Origin: Rhizobium esperanzae
Lineage (GTDB): Bacteria; Pseudomonadota; Alphaproteobacteria; Rhizobiales; Rhizobiaceae
DNA length: 64,000 bases
Direction of reading: 5' to 3'
Assembly (NCBI RefSeq): GCF_002204185.1
Contig: NZ_MXPU01000017.1
Span: 85,846-149,845, forward strand
This document shows, piece after piece, positions 8,726 to 18,312 of the stretch. The translations under genes and the position numbers were made by a program. The notes below the pieces were generated by a model. That model was not told the origin of the DNA and searched no databases. It was given only the letters and a program-made list of their open reading frames with translations. The first letter of the stretch is position 1; every line of letters begins with the position of its first letter.

Positions 8726-9979
8726 ATGCGGAAATATTCGGTTTTTGCCGTGGCGCGGGAGGCCCTTCGCGGCCACAGAGGTTGGGAGAAGCAGTGGACT
8801 TCGCCGGAACCGCGCGCCGAGTACGACGTCGTTATCATCGGCGCTGGCGGACATGGCTTGGGAGCCGCCTATTATCTTGCCAAGGAACACGGCATCACCA
8901 ATGTGGCGGTGATCGAGAAGGGCTGGCTCGGCGGCGGCAATACCGGGCGCAATACCACCATCATCCGTTCGAATTATCTCTATGAAGAGAGCATGCACAT
9001 TTACGAGCATTCGATGAAGCTCTGGGAAGGGCTTTCACAGGAGCTCAATTACAATGTGATGTATTCGCCGCGCGGCGTGATGATGCTTTCGCACAATATT
9101 CACGACCAGCAGTCGTTCAAGCGACACATCCACGCCAACCGGCTCTACGGCATCGACAATGAATGGCTGACGCCGGAGCAGGCGAAGGCCTATTGTCCGC
9201 CGCTCGACATCTCTGCCAGCGCGCGCTATCCGATCAATGGTGCGGCGCTGCAGCGCCGCGGCGGCACGGCGCGGCACGATGCGGTAGCCTGGGGATATGC
9301 GCGGGCAGCCTCCGATCGAGGCGTGCACATCATCCAGAACTGCGAAGTGACCGGCATCCGGCGCGGTCCGGACGGACGGGTGACAGGGGTCGAGACCTCG
9401 CGCGGCTTCATCGGCGCCAGAAAGGTCGGCGTATCGGCCGCGGGCCATACATCGACAATCATGAAGATGGCGGATGTGCGCGTGCCGCTACAGTCGAGCC
9501 CACTGCAGGCGCTGGTTTCCGAACCGTTGAAGCCGATCTTCCCCTGCGTCGTCATGTCGAACACGGTGCATGCCTATATCTCGCAGTCCGACAAGGGCGA
9601 GCTCGTCATCGGCGCCGGCACCGACCAGTATAATTCCTATTCCCAGACCGGCGGGTTGCAGATCATCACGCATACGCTCGACGCCATCTGCGAACTCTTC
9701 CCGATGTTCCGGCGCGTCAAGATGATGCGGCAATGGGGCGGCATCGTCGACAATACGCCGGACCGTTCGGCGATCCAGTCGAAGACGCCGGTTCCGGGGC
9801 TTTACGTCAATTGCGGCTGGGGCACCGGCGGCTTCAAGGCGACGCCAGGCTCGGCCAACCTCTTTGCGCATCTGATCGCCCGCGATGAAGCGCACAAGTT
9901 CAATGCCGGCCTTACGCTGGAACGCTTCCGCAGCGGCCGGCTGATCGATGAAGCGGCGGCTGCGGCGGTGGCGCACTGA
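8726..9979 (+). CDS. soxB: Sarcosine oxidase beta subunit
   Basis: Protein of 417 residues, standard for the heterotetrameric enzyme that oxidises sarcosine to glycine, giving H2O2 and 5,10-methylene-tetrahydrofolate. The ATG at 8726 follows AAGGAGAAGAAGG. A Rossmann dinucleotide motif, VVIIGAGGHGLGAAYY, lies at about 35-50. His184 in TARHDAVAWGYAR is at the position where FMN is covalently attached in this family. First gene of soxBDAG on the plus strand; a 109-bp gap with a palindromic repeat separates it from soxD. Typical for rhizobia using choline, betaine or sarcosine as carbon and nitrogen source. Confidence 0.96.
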   Translation: MRKYSVFAVAREALRGHRGWEKQWTSPEPRAEYDVVIIGAGGHGLGAAYYLAKEHGITNVAVIEKGWLGGGNTGRNTTIIRSNYLYEESMHIYEHSMKLWEGLSQELNYNVMYSPRGVMMLSHNIHDQQSFKRHIHANRLYGIDNEWLTPEQAKAYCPPLDISASARYPINGAALQRRGGTARHDAVAWGYARAASDRGVHIIQNCEVTGIRRGPDGRVTGVETSRGFIGARKVGVSAAGHTSTIMKMADVRVPLQSSPLQALVSEPLKPIFPCVVMSNTVHAYISQSDKGELVIGAGTDQYNSYSQTGGLQIITHTLDAICELFPMFRRVKMMRQWGGIVDNTPDRSAIQSKTPVPGLYVNCGWGTGGFKATPGSANLFAHLIARDEAHKFNAGLTLERFRSGRLIDEAAAAAVAH

Positions 9980-10045
9980 TGATGAACGTGTTCGCTCAGA
10001 TGCTCGCTTCTTTCGTTATTCACGCCCTCGTCCGCCTTGAAAGCA

Positions 10046-10068
10046 CCTTCTCCCTGCTGGGGAGAAGG
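10046..10068. repeat. Intergenic palindromic repeat
   Basis: CCTTCTCCC (10046-10054), a short loop, then the complementary GGGAGAAGG (10060-10068). This resembles the short dispersed palindromes common between rhizobial genes. Its right side runs into the purine-rich ribosome site of soxD, so a hairpin here could damp soxD translation or protect the soxB transcript end. Confidence 0.55.
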
Positions 10069-10088
10069 GGAGGAGAAGGAAAACTCAC

Positions 10089-10430
10089 ATGCTGCTGATC
10101 CATTGCCCTTATTGTCAGGAAGAGCGTTCCGAGCTCGAATTCCGCGGCGCGGGTGACGCGCATATCGTGCGGCCGGCCGATATCGCCTCGATCTCGGACG
10201 AGGAATTCGAAGAGTATTTCTTTCTGCGCGACAACCCGAAGGGGCTGATCTTCGAGCGCTGGCGGCATATTCACGGCTGCGGCCGCTTCTTCAACGCGGC
10301 GCGTGATACGGTGAGCGACAAGTTCATCATGACCTATAAGGCAGGCGAGCCGAAGCCGCGGATCGGTGCCGAGGCCGAACAGCACGGGCCTGTCGAGACC
10401 TATGAAGCCGTGGAAGGAGAGGCGCAATGA
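10089..10430 (+). CDS. soxD: Sarcosine oxidase delta subunit
   Basis: Small 113-residue zinc-binding subunit of heterotetrameric sarcosine oxidase. The zinc ligands are visible: CPYC (C6 and C9) near the N-terminus and the HIHGCGRFF segment (His60/62, C64). Length and order match known SoxD. The stop overlaps the soxA start by 4 bp (ATGA), indicating translational coupling. The purine-rich run GGGGAGGAGAAGGA supplies the ribosome site. Confidence 0.95.
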   Translation: MLLIHCPYCQEERSELEFRGAGDAHIVRPADIASISDEEFEEYFFLRDNPKGLIFERWRHIHGCGRFFNAARDTVSDKFIMTYKAGEPKPRIGAEAEQHGPVETYEAVEGEAQ

Positions 10431-13420
10431 GCGGCGCAAATCGTATCGCCGGCAAGGGGCGTCTGACGCCTGCAAAGACCGCGCGCTTCAGCTTCGACGG
10501 CACGAGCTATACCGCGCTCGAAGGCGATACCGTCGCCTCGGCGCTGATCGCCAACGGCATTCATCTTGTCGGCCGTTCGTTCAAATACCACCGGGCCCGC
10601 GGTATTCTGTCCGCAGGGGCCGAGGAGCCGAACGCACTGATTGACGTCGCCCGCGACAAGGCGCGCAAGCAGCCGAACGTGCGCGCCACGGTGCAGGAAA
10701 TCTTCGACGGCATGATCGTCCAGTCGCAGAACCGCTGGCCCTTGCTGGCCTTCGATGTCGGTGCGGTCAACAATCTGATGTCGCCGTTCTTCGCCGCCGG
10801 CTTCTACTACAAGACCTTCATGTGGCCGCGCTCCGCCTGGAAACACGTCTACGAGCCGTTCATTCGCCGCGCTGCCGGTCTCGGCGTCGCGCCGACGGAG
10901 GAGGATCCGGACCATTATGCCAGCCGCTACGTCCATTGCGACGTGCTGGTGGTCGGCGCCGGTGTTGCCGGGCTTTCGGCCGCGCTGGCCGCGGCCGAGA
11001 CCGGCGCGAAGGTGATCCTTTGCGACGAGCAGGCGGAAGCCGGCGGTGCGCTGCGCTACGATGCCGGCGTCAGGATCGACGGACAGGATGGTTACGCCTG
11101 GGCGCAGAAAACCGTGGCGCGGTTGAAGGCGATGGACAATGTCGAAGTGCTCATCCGCACGACCGCCTTCGGCTACTACAACCACAATTTCGTCGGCCTT
11201 GCCGAACGCGTCACCGATCATATCGCCAAACCATCGAGCGATCTGCCGCGCGAGCGGCTGTGGCAGGTCCGCGCCAAGCGGGTGATCCTCGCCAACGGCG
11301 CGATCGAGCGGCATATGGTATTTCCGAACAACGACCGGCCCGGCATCATGCTGGCTTCGGCGGGGCGGATGTATCTCAATCATTACGGCGTTGCTGTCGG
11401 AAGCAATGTCGGCATCTACACTGCGCATGACTCCGCCTATGAGGCGGCCTTCGATCTGAAACGGGCCGGCGTTTCGATCGCCGCCATCGTCGATTGCAGG
11501 CAGGCGCCGGGAGCTGCGGTGCTGGCAGAGGCGCGTTCGCTCGGCATCGATGTTCTCACAGGCCAGTCGGTCGTCAACACGGCAGGGCGGCTGCGCATCT
11601 CATCGATGACGGTGGCGCGCAACGGCGGCGGCTCGCCACGCAAGATCGCGGTCGATGCGCTTCTGGTTTCGGCCGGCTGGACACCATCCGTGCATCTGTT
11701 CTCGCAGTCGCGCGGCAAGGTGGCCTTCGATGCGGAAAGCCAGCGCTTCCTGCCCGGCACCTATGCGCAGGATTGCCTGTCGGTCGGCGCCTGCAACGGC
11801 ACCGACGACTTGCAGCGGACGGTCGAGGAATCGCTTGCCGCCGGCGAACTGATGGCGCAGGCCGCCGGCAAGAGCGGCGGCGGGAAAATCACGATCTCGG
11901 CCGAGCAGCCCTATGACTGGACGGGCGGGATGATCGGCGCCGCCGAAGGCGCCGGGCCGAAGACGAACGCCAAGGCCTTCATCGATTTCCAGCACGATGT
12001 CTGCGCCAAGGATATCCGCCTTGCCGTGCGCGAAGGCATGCACTCGATCGAGCATATCAAGCGGTTCACGACCAATGGCATGGCCTCGGACCAGGGCAAG
12101 CTTTCCAACATGCATGGCCTGGCGATTGCCGCGGAAATGCTCGGCAAGGAAATCCCGCGGGTCGGTCTCACCACCTTCCGCGCGCCCTACACGCCGGTGA
12201 CCTATGGTACGCTGATCGGCCATTCGCGCGGAAAGCTGTTCGATCCGACGCGCAAGACGCCGCTGCACGGCTGGGAAGAAGCGCATGGCGCTGTTTTCGA
12301 GGATGTCGGCAACTGGAAGCGCGCCTGGTTCTATCCGCGCTCGGGCGAGACCATGCATCAGGCGGTTGCGCGCGAGTGCCGGACGGCCCGCGAGTCGGCA
12401 GGCATCTTCGACGCCTCGACGCTCGGCAAGATCGAGGTGGTGGGCCCGGACGCGGCGAAATTCCTCAATCTCATCTACACCAATGCCTGGGACACGCTGA
12501 AGCCCGGCAAGGCTCGCTATGGCATCATGACGCGTGAGGACGGCTTCGTTTATGACGACGGAGTCGTCGGTCGCCTGGCTGAGGATCGGTTCCATGTGAC
12601 GACGACAACAGGCGGTGCGCCGCGGGTTCTCCACCATATGGAGGATTACCTGCAGACGGAATTCCCGGATCTGAAGGTGTGGCTGACCTCGGTGACCGAA
12701 CAATGGGCTGTCATCGCCGTGCAGGGGCCGAAGGCGCGCGCGATCGTCGAGCCTCTCGTCGAAGGGGTGGATCTTTCGAATGAGGGCTTCCCGCATATGA
12801 GCGTTGCCGAGTGCACGGTCTGCGGCGTACCGGCGCGGCTCTTCCGCGTGTCCTTCACCGGTGAAATCGGTTTCGAAATCAACGTGCCGGCCGATTACGG
12901 CCAGTCGGTGCTCGAGGCGGTCTGGGCTAATGCCGAACCGCTCGGCGCCTGCGTCTACGGCACGGAGACGATGCACGTTCTGCGCGCCGAGAAGGGCTAT
13001 ATCATCGTCGGCCAGGATACGGACGGGACCGTGACCCCTGACGATGCGGGCGTTGCCTGGGCCGTTTCGAAGAAGAAGAAGGACTTCGTCGGCATTCGCG
13101 GGCTGCAGCGGCCGGACCTCGTCAAGGAGGGGCGCAAGCAGCTCGTCGGCCTTGTCACCAAGGATCCGAAGCTGGTGCTCGAAGAAGGCGCGCAGGTCGT
13201 CGCGAGCCCGAACGAGCCGAAGCCGATGACGATGCTCGGCCACGTCACATCGGCCTATTGGTCGGAAAATTGCGGCAGGTCGATCGCCTTCGCGCTGGTC
13301 GCCGGCGGCCGGGCGCGAATGGGCGAGACGCTTTATGTGCCGATGCCGGACCGGACAATCGCTGTCGAAGTGACGGACCTGGTGTTCTTTGACAAGGAAG
13401 GAGGCCGCATTCATGGCTGA
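10427..13420 (+). CDS. soxA: Sarcosine oxidase alpha subunit
   Basis: Large 997-residue subunit. The N-terminal 100 residues are the ferredoxin-like SoxA domain (RSFKYHRARGILSAGAEEPN). A dinucleotide-binding motif VLVVGAGVAGLSAALAAAE follows at about residues 172-190, consistent with NAD+ binding. The C-terminal 380 residues are a GcvT-like aminomethyltransferase fold that binds tetrahydrofolate and captures the C1 unit. Overlaps soxD by 4 bp upstream and soxG by 8 bp downstream, so all four subunits should be made together. No truncation or odd residue noticed. Confidence 0.96.
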   Translation: MSGANRIAGKGRLTPAKTARFSFDGTSYTALEGDTVASALIANGIHLVGRSFKYHRARGILSAGAEEPNALIDVARDKARKQPNVRATVQEIFDGMIVQSQNRWPLLAFDVGAVNNLMSPFFAAGFYYKTFMWPRSAWKHVYEPFIRRAAGLGVAPTEEDPDHYASRYVHCDVLVVGAGVAGLSAALAAAETGAKVILCDEQAEAGGALRYDAGVRIDGQDGYAWAQKTVARLKAMDNVEVLIRTTAFGYYNHNFVGLAERVTDHIAKPSSDLPRERLWQVRAKRVILANGAIERHMVFPNNDRPGIMLASAGRMYLNHYGVAVGSNVGIYTAHDSAYEAAFDLKRAGVSIAAIVDCRQAPGAAVLAEARSLGIDVLTGQSVVNTAGRLRISSMTVARNGGGSPRKIAVDALLVSAGWTPSVHLFSQSRGKVAFDAESQRFLPGTYAQDCLSVGACNGTDDLQRTVEESLAAGELMAQAAGKSGGGKITISAEQPYDWTGGMIGAAEGAGPKTNAKAFIDFQHDVCAKDIRLAVREGMHSIEHIKRFTTNGMASDQGKLSNMHGLAIAAEMLGKEIPRVGLTTFRAPYTPVTYGTLIGHSRGKLFDPTRKTPLHGWEEAHGAVFEDVGNWKRAWFYPRSGETMHQAVARECRTARESAGIFDASTLGKIEVVGPDAAKFLNLIYTNAWDTLKPGKARYGIMTREDGFVYDDGVVGRLAEDRFHVTTTTGGAPRVLHHMEDYLQTEFPDLKVWLTSVTEQWAVIAVQGPKARAIVEPLVEGVDLSNEGFPHMSVAECTVCGVPARLFRVSFTGEIGFEINVPADYGQSVLEAVWANAEPLGACVYGTETMHVLRAEKGYIIVGQDTDGTVTPDDAGVAWAVSKKKKDFVGIRGLQRPDLVKEGRKQLVGLVTKDPKLVLEEGAQVVASPNEPKPMTMLGHVTSAYWSENCGRSIAFALVAGGRARMGETLYVPMPDRTIAVEVTDLVFFDKEGGRIHG

Positions 13421-13961
13421 TGTCGCAATTCGCAAACCGGCGTTGGCCGGCCGTCTCGGCGGCTCCGCCACCGTGCGTCTGGCCGTCGCACCGCCTGCAA
13501 GCCGAGTGGCGCTGCGCGCGCCCGCAGGGTCGCTCAAAGCACTTTCTTTGGCTCTCGGCCTGTCTGTGCCGACCGCTCCGAAAACGTCCGGCCGCGCCGG
13601 TGCGCGCTCGGCGCTCTGGATCGGACCGGACGAGTGGCTGTTGATCGACGAAGCGGGCGGCGATCTGATGGCGGCATGTTCCAGCGCCGGCGCGCTGCAT
13701 TCCGCGACAGACGTTTCCCACCGCAACGTGGGGGTCATCGTTTCTGGGCCGGGTGCGGAGGCCACGCTTGCGGCCGGCTGCCCGCAGGATCTGTCGCTGT
13801 CTTCCTTTCCGGTCGGCGCCGCCTCGCGGACCGTTTTCGGCAAGGCAGAGATCGTGCTTTTTCGCACGGAAGAAGACACGTTCCGGGTGGAGTGCTGGCG
13901 GTCGTTTTCCGATTACGTCTTCGGGCTCTTGGCCGAGGCGGCGGAAGATGCCGGCCATTGA
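13413..13961 (+). CDS. soxG: Sarcosine oxidase gamma subunit
   Basis: A 182-residue subunit with the GcvT/YgfZ-like fold of SoxG; motifs include WIGPDEWLLID and HSATDVSHRNVGV. The ATG at 13413 lies inside the end of soxA and follows AAGGAAGGAGG, a strong ribosome site; an upstream start at 13389 is less likely. It contacts the beta subunit in the complex and has no catalytic centre of its own. Last gene of the sox operon, followed by a bidirectional terminator and a convergent maoC-type gene. Confidence 0.94.
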   Translation: MADVAIRKPALAGRLGGSATVRLAVAPPASRVALRAPAGSLKALSLALGLSVPTAPKTSGRAGARSALWIGPDEWLLIDEAGGDLMAACSSAGALHSATDVSHRNVGVIVSGPGAEATLAAGCPQDLSLSSFPVGAASRTVFGKAEIVLFRTEEDTFRVECWRSFSDYVFGLLAEAAEDAGH

Positions 13962-14002
13962 GGCTTTAAGGCCGGTTGCTTAAGAACCAGATGAAATTTT
14001 CA

Positions 14003-14027
14003 GGGCCGCAACTGACCGTTGCGGCCC
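14003..14027. terminator. Bidirectional terminator between soxG and maoC-type gene
   Basis: Perfect 10-bp stem GGGCCGCAAC / GTTGCGGCCC with a 5-nt loop. It is followed by ATTTCG on the plus strand and by TGAAAATTTC on the minus strand, and lies between two convergent genes. Confidence 0.75.
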
Positions 14028-14107
14028 ATTTCGTACCAATGTGTGGCATCCGTGATGGATGCGGGGAAGCCGTCGTCAATCCGAGCGGGTAGGAAAGCGG
14101 CTCTTGC

Positions 14108-14596
14108 CTACGCGTCTTCCGGGCGGTCCTTCGGATCGAACTGGATGATGGTGATCCATTTTGCCGTCAGCGCCGGCTTCTTCTCGTTTTCGATTTCGAT
14201 CGTCACGTCGTAGGTGGTCATCAGCATGCCGCCGCCGCGGAAGCGGGCGTCGGAGAGCAGGAAGCGGCCGCGCACCCGGGCGCCGCTCTTGACCGGCGTC
14301 ATGAAGCGGACGCGGTCGAAGCCGTAGTTGATGCCCATGGTCTGCTCGCGCACTTTCGGCAGGCAATTGTAGTTCATCGCCGACAGCAGGGACAGCGTCA
14401 GGAAACCATGGGCAATGGTGCCGCCGAAGGGGCTTTCGGATGCCGCGCGCTCGGGATCGACATGAATGAACTGATGGTCGTCGGTCGCCCCCGCAAAGGC
14501 GTCGATCATTGTCTGGTCGACGGTGATCCAATCCGAAAGACCCGTTTCCATGCCGATCAATCCCCGCACGTCGGAGAGTGAAATTTCCGTGACCAT
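14108..14596 (-). CDS. MaoC-family dehydratase (R-specific enoyl-CoA hydratase-like)
   Basis: A 162-residue hot-dog-fold protein. The family motif is present: D-D-H-Q-F-I-H-V-D with the catalytic Asp/His pair, then FGGTIAHGFLTLSL. Such enzymes hydrate 2-enoyl-CoA to (R)-3-hydroxyacyl-CoA, linking beta-oxidation to polyhydroxyalkanoate synthesis, or act as NodN-like dehydratases. The ATG at 14596 with GAGGA 6 nt upstream is preferred to an upstream ATG at 14641. It lies downstream of the glycogen operon end only by position; both are on the minus strand but nothing shows co-function. Confidence 0.88.
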   Translation of the reverse strand: MVTEISLSDVRGLIGMETGLSDWITVDQTMIDAFAGATDDHQFIHVDPERAASESPFGGTIAHGFLTLSLLSAMNYNCLPKVREQTMGINYGFDRVRFMTPVKSGARVRGRFLLSDARFRGGGMLMTTYDVTIEIENEKKPALTAKWITIIQFDPKDRPEDA

Positions 14597-14685
14597 GAAT
14601 TCCTCGTGAGAAAAGCCGCCGGGCAAAGCCTTATCGTGCATTTATGACGATTTCGACAAGGATTTGCATGAGTGGGGGAAGGCGG

Positions 14686-16662
14686 TCATTTTTCTACGAA
14701 AAAGGCGACCGAGCGTGGCTCGATGGTCACGCGGGCGTCGGCCTTCTTCGCTCCCTCCGGCGTCAGTTGGCGCCAGCCCGGCTCGTTTTCCGACGGAAGC
14801 GTAAAGAGCTGGCGACTCTCCGAGCGATTGAAAAGCACGGCAAGCCGGGTTTTTCTGCCGCGCGAGGCGCGGTCGCCGGTGCCGAGCAGCATGCCGAGGG
14901 TCGAGAGCGACTGCGTCTCCCATTCGGCAACGGTCATCGGTTCGCCGGAGAGCGAGATCCATTCGACATCGCCATTGCCGGAGAGGAAACCTGTTTCGGA
15001 AAAAACAGTGAAGCGGCGGCGCAATCCTGCGACGAAAGCGGTATGGGCGATAAGATCCTCGTTCAGCGCCTTCCAGTCCAGCCAGGTGATCTCATTGTCC
15101 TGGCAATAGGCATTGTTGTTGCCGTGCTGGCTGCGGCCGCCCTCGTCACCCGCCGTCAGCATGATGCTGCCGCGACTGGCAAAGAGCGTTGATATCAGGG
15201 CCATCACGTCATTGATCCGGCGCTTGCGAATGGTGGGATAGAGGGTCTCGCCCTCGACGCCATTGTTCCAGGAATGGTTCTCGTTGTGGCCGTCCCGATT
15301 GTGCTCGCCGTTGGCGTCATTGTGCTTGCCGGCATAGGAGACGAGGTCGATCAGCGTGAAGCCGTCATGGGCGGCGAGGAAATTGACGCTGCGCGTCCCT
15401 TTGCCGTCATTGCGGGAGAAGATGTCGGAGGAACCGGCAAGCGCCGTTGCGAGCGAGCCGGTCTTCCAATGGTCGCCACGCCAGTAGCAGCGCAGATCGT
15501 CGCGAACCCTGTCGTTCCATTCGAGGAAGGGGCTGGGGAAATTGCCGATCTGGTAACCACCCGGGCCGATATCCCAGGGTTCGGCGATCATGATGCGGTC
15601 GGCGAGCACATCATCGGCGAGGATCGCGGCGAGCGTTCCCCCATCGCGCTCGAAGCCGCTCGCGGTGCGGCCCAGCACCGGGGCGAGATCGAAGCGGAAA
15701 CCATCGACGCCGGCGTTGAGCACGAAATGGCGCAGGCTGTCGATGACGAGGCGCCTGACCTCGGGATGGTCGCAGGCGATCGTGTTGCCGGTGCCGGTAT
15801 CATTGATGAGTTCGCCGGGGCTGTTTGGGGCGTGGCGGTAATAAGACAAGTTGTCGAGGCCGCGCAGCGACAGCGTCGCGCCATAACGATCGCTCTCGCC
15901 GGTATGGTTGAAGACGAGATCGAGGATGACGGCGATGCCTTCGACGTGGAGCGCGGCAACGGTCTTGCGCAGTTCGGCCATGCCGCCGGGGACAATTCGC
16001 GGATCGAGCGCCATCAAACCGACGGGGTTGTAGCCCCAGCCGTTGGTGAGACCGAGCGGCGGCAAGTGGCGCTCATCGATCCAGGCGGTGATCGGCATCA
16101 GTTCGACGGCATCGACCCCGATCCGCTTCAGATGCGCGATCACCGATGGATGGGCAAGGGCTGCGACGGTACCGCGCTCGGCCTCCGGCACATCAGGGTG
16201 AAGAATGGTGAAAGGCCGCACCGCCACTTCATAGATAAAACCGCCCGGTTTGAAGAGCGGCTTGCCGATTGCGGCTGGGGTATCGGTGGTGACGATCGCC
16301 TTCGGCATCAGGTCCTGGCTGTCCTCGCCATAGAGGCCGAGGCGGGGATCGTAGCGGAACGGCCGGTCGATTTCCTTGGCGTAGGGATCGATCAGCAGTT
16401 TGGACGGGTCGAACCAGAGGCCGTTGTCGGGCGCATAGATGCCGTCGGCGCGATAGCCGTAACGAGCGCCTTGCCCGAGGCCGTCGACGAACAGGCGATG
16501 GGTATGGTTGCCATCGCGGGCCATCGGCAGGCGCGCGAATTCCCGGTTGCCGTCATTTTCGAAGAGGCAGAGTTCGATCTGCGCGGCATGATGCGACCAC
16601 ACGGCAAATTCGACGCCGGTCTCGAAGACGATCGCGCCCCGCGCCGAATTGCTGTCCCGCAT
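14686..16662 (-). CDS. glgX: Glycogen debranching enzyme
   Basis: A 658-residue GH13 isoamylase-type enzyme that hydrolyses alpha-1,6 links in the limit dextrin left by glycogen phosphorylase. It has an N-terminal CBM48-like beta domain (about 1-120) and then the TIM barrel, with VILDLVFNHTGE, DGFRFDLAPVLG (catalytic Asp) and NFLAAHDGFTLIDLV. GGGGGGGAC precedes the ATG at 16662. Last gene of the glg operon, 12 bp after pgm. No frame break seen. Confidence 0.96.
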   Translation of the reverse strand: MRDSNSARGAIVFETGVEFAVWSHHAAQIELCLFENDGNREFARLPMARDGNHTHRLFVDGLGQGARYGYRADGIYAPDNGLWFDPSKLLIDPYAKEIDRPFRYDPRLGLYGEDSQDLMPKAIVTTDTPAAIGKPLFKPGGFIYEVAVRPFTILHPDVPEAERGTVAALAHPSVIAHLKRIGVDAVELMPITAWIDERHLPPLGLTNGWGYNPVGLMALDPRIVPGGMAELRKTVAALHVEGIAVILDLVFNHTGESDRYGATLSLRGLDNLSYYRHAPNSPGELINDTGTGNTIACDHPEVRRLVIDSLRHFVLNAGVDGFRFDLAPVLGRTASGFERDGGTLAAILADDVLADRIMIAEPWDIGPGGYQIGNFPSPFLEWNDRVRDDLRCYWRGDHWKTGSLATALAGSSDIFSRNDGKGTRSVNFLAAHDGFTLIDLVSYAGKHNDANGEHNRDGHNENHSWNNGVEGETLYPTIRKRRINDVMALISTLFASRGSIMLTAGDEGGRSQHGNNNAYCQDNEITWLDWKALNEDLIAHTAFVAGLRRRFTVFSETGFLSGNGDVEWISLSGEPMTVAEWETQSLSTLGMLLGTGDRASRGRKTRLAVLFNRSESRQLFTLPSENEPGWRQLTPEGAKKADARVTIEPRSVAFFVEK

Positions 16663-16674
16663 GTCCCCCCCGGA

Positions 16675-18306
16675 TCAGGTGATCACGGTTGGCTCATCGC
16701 GTCCCGTGCGCACACCAATGCTGGCAATGCTTTCGGCGGCCGCAATCAAGTCGGCGAGCGCTTCCTGCGTTTCGATGTTGTGACGAGTCGAATCCGGCTC
16801 GTAGCGCTCGATATAGACGCGCAAGGTTGCGCCAGACGTGCCGGTGCCCGACAGGCGGAAGACGACGCGGGAGCCGCCTTCGAAGAGCACGCGGATGCCC
16901 TGATGCTCGCTGACCGATTTGTCGATCGGATCATGATAGGCGAAATCATCGGCCTTCTCGACCTTCAAGCTGCCGAAGCTCTTGCCGGGCAGGGTGGAGA
17001 GCTGGCTGCGGAGATTGTCCATCAAGTCGTTCGCCGCGCTGGTGTCCAGGCCTTCATAGTCGTGGCGCGAGTAATAGTTGCGGCCGTAGGTCTGCCAGTG
17101 CTGAGTGACGATGTCGGCGACGCTCTCGCCGCGCACGGCAAGGATGTTCAGCCACAGCAGCACGGCCCAGAGGCCATCCTTCTCACGGACATGATTGGAA
17201 CCGGTGCCGGAGCTTTCTTCACCGCAGATCGTCGCCATGCCGGCGTCGAGCAGGTTGCCGAAGAACTTCCAGCCGGTCGGCGTCTCATACATGCCGATGC
17301 CGCGTTTTTCGGCAACGCGGTCGGCCGCGCCCGATGTCGGCATCGACCGGGCGATGCCGGCGAGGCCGCCGGAATAGCCGGGGGCGAGATTGGCGTTGGC
17401 GGCAAGGATCGCCAGACTATCGGAGGGGGTGACGAAGATGCCCCGGCCGATAATGAGGTTGCGGTCGCCGTCACCGTCGGACGCGGCGCCGAAATCGGGC
17501 GCGTCCTCTCCCATCATCTCATCGAAGAGTTCCTTGCAGTGAACCGGGTTCGGATCGGGATGATGACCGCCGAAATCCGGCAGCGGCATGAAGTTGCGAA
17601 CCGAACCCAAGGGAGCGCCGAGGCGATTTTCGAAGATCTCCTTGGCGTAGGGGCCGGTGACGGCGCTCATGCCATCGAAAGCGATGCGGAAACCGAGGCT
17701 GATCAGATTGCGGATGGCGCCGAAATCGAACAGTTCTTCCATCAGCGCGGCATAGTCCTCGACCGGGTCGATAACCGAGAGGATCATGCCGCCGGGAAGC
17801 TCGTCCTTGCCTATGCGGTCGAGATTGACGTCGGCGAAATCGGCGATCTTGTAGCTGTCGATCGTCTTGGAGCGCGCATAGATCGCGTCGGTGATCTTCT
17901 CCGGCGCCGGGCCGCCATTGTTGATGTTGTATTTGATGCCGAAGTCTTCGGTCGGCCCGCCGGGATTGTGGCTGGCCGACAGAATGATGCCGCCGAAGGC
18001 CTTGTACTTGCGGATGATGTGGGACGCGGCCGGCGTCGACAGAATGCCGCCCTTGCCGACCATGACCTTGCCGAAACCGTTGGCGGCGGCCATCTTGATC
18101 GCCTTCTGGATGACTTCGCGATTGTAGTAACGTCCGTCACCGCCGATGACGAGGCACTTGCCCTGATAGCCTTCCAGCGAATCGAAGATCGACTGGATGA
18201 AATTCTCCGCATAGTTCGGCTGCTGGAAGACCGGAACCTTCTTACGCAGACCCGACGTGCCGGGTTTCTGGTCCAGATAGGGCGTGGTGGGTACGGACTT
18301 GATCAT
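16675..18306 (-). CDS. pgm: Phosphoglucomutase
   Basis: A 543-residue alpha-D-phosphohexomutase interconverting glucose-1-P and glucose-6-P. The phosphoserine loop is ILSASHNPGGPTEDFGIKYN, the metal loop is ASDGDGDRN, and the phosphate-binding SGTGTSGATLRVYIE lies near the C-terminus. Starts 6 bp after the glgA stop with no strong ribosome site of its own, suggesting coupling. In rhizobia and Agrobacterium (as exoC) the same enzyme also feeds UDP-glucose for exopolysaccharide and cyclic glucan, so its place in the glg operon ties storage to surface sugar supply. Confidence 0.97.
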   Translation of the reverse strand: MIKSVPTTPYLDQKPGTSGLRKKVPVFQQPNYAENFIQSIFDSLEGYQGKCLVIGGDGRYYNREVIQKAIKMAAANGFGKVMVGKGGILSTPAASHIIRKYKAFGGIILSASHNPGGPTEDFGIKYNINNGGPAPEKITDAIYARSKTIDSYKIADFADVNLDRIGKDELPGGMILSVIDPVEDYAALMEELFDFGAIRNLISLGFRIAFDGMSAVTGPYAKEIFENRLGAPLGSVRNFMPLPDFGGHHPDPNPVHCKELFDEMMGEDAPDFGAASDGDGDRNLIIGRGIFVTPSDSLAILAANANLAPGYSGGLAGIARSMPTSGAADRVAEKRGIGMYETPTGWKFFGNLLDAGMATICGEESSGTGSNHVREKDGLWAVLLWLNILAVRGESVADIVTQHWQTYGRNYYSRHDYEGLDTSAANDLMDNLRSQLSTLPGKSFGSLKVEKADDFAYHDPIDKSVSEHQGIRVLFEGGSRVVFRLSGTGTSGATLRVYIERYEPDSTRHNIETQEALADLIAAAESIASIGVRTGRDEPTVIT

Positions 18307-18312
18307 TTTAGG

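Noticed and set aside
11600..13879. A 759-codon open frame on the minus strand
   Set aside because: Antisense to soxA and soxG; no start signal and no domain.
8726..13961. Possibility that 'sox' here means sulfur oxidation
   Set aside because: The four subunits match heterotetrameric sarcosine oxidase (FMN His, GcvT domain, zinc-binding delta), not SoxXYZABCD of thiosulfate oxidation.
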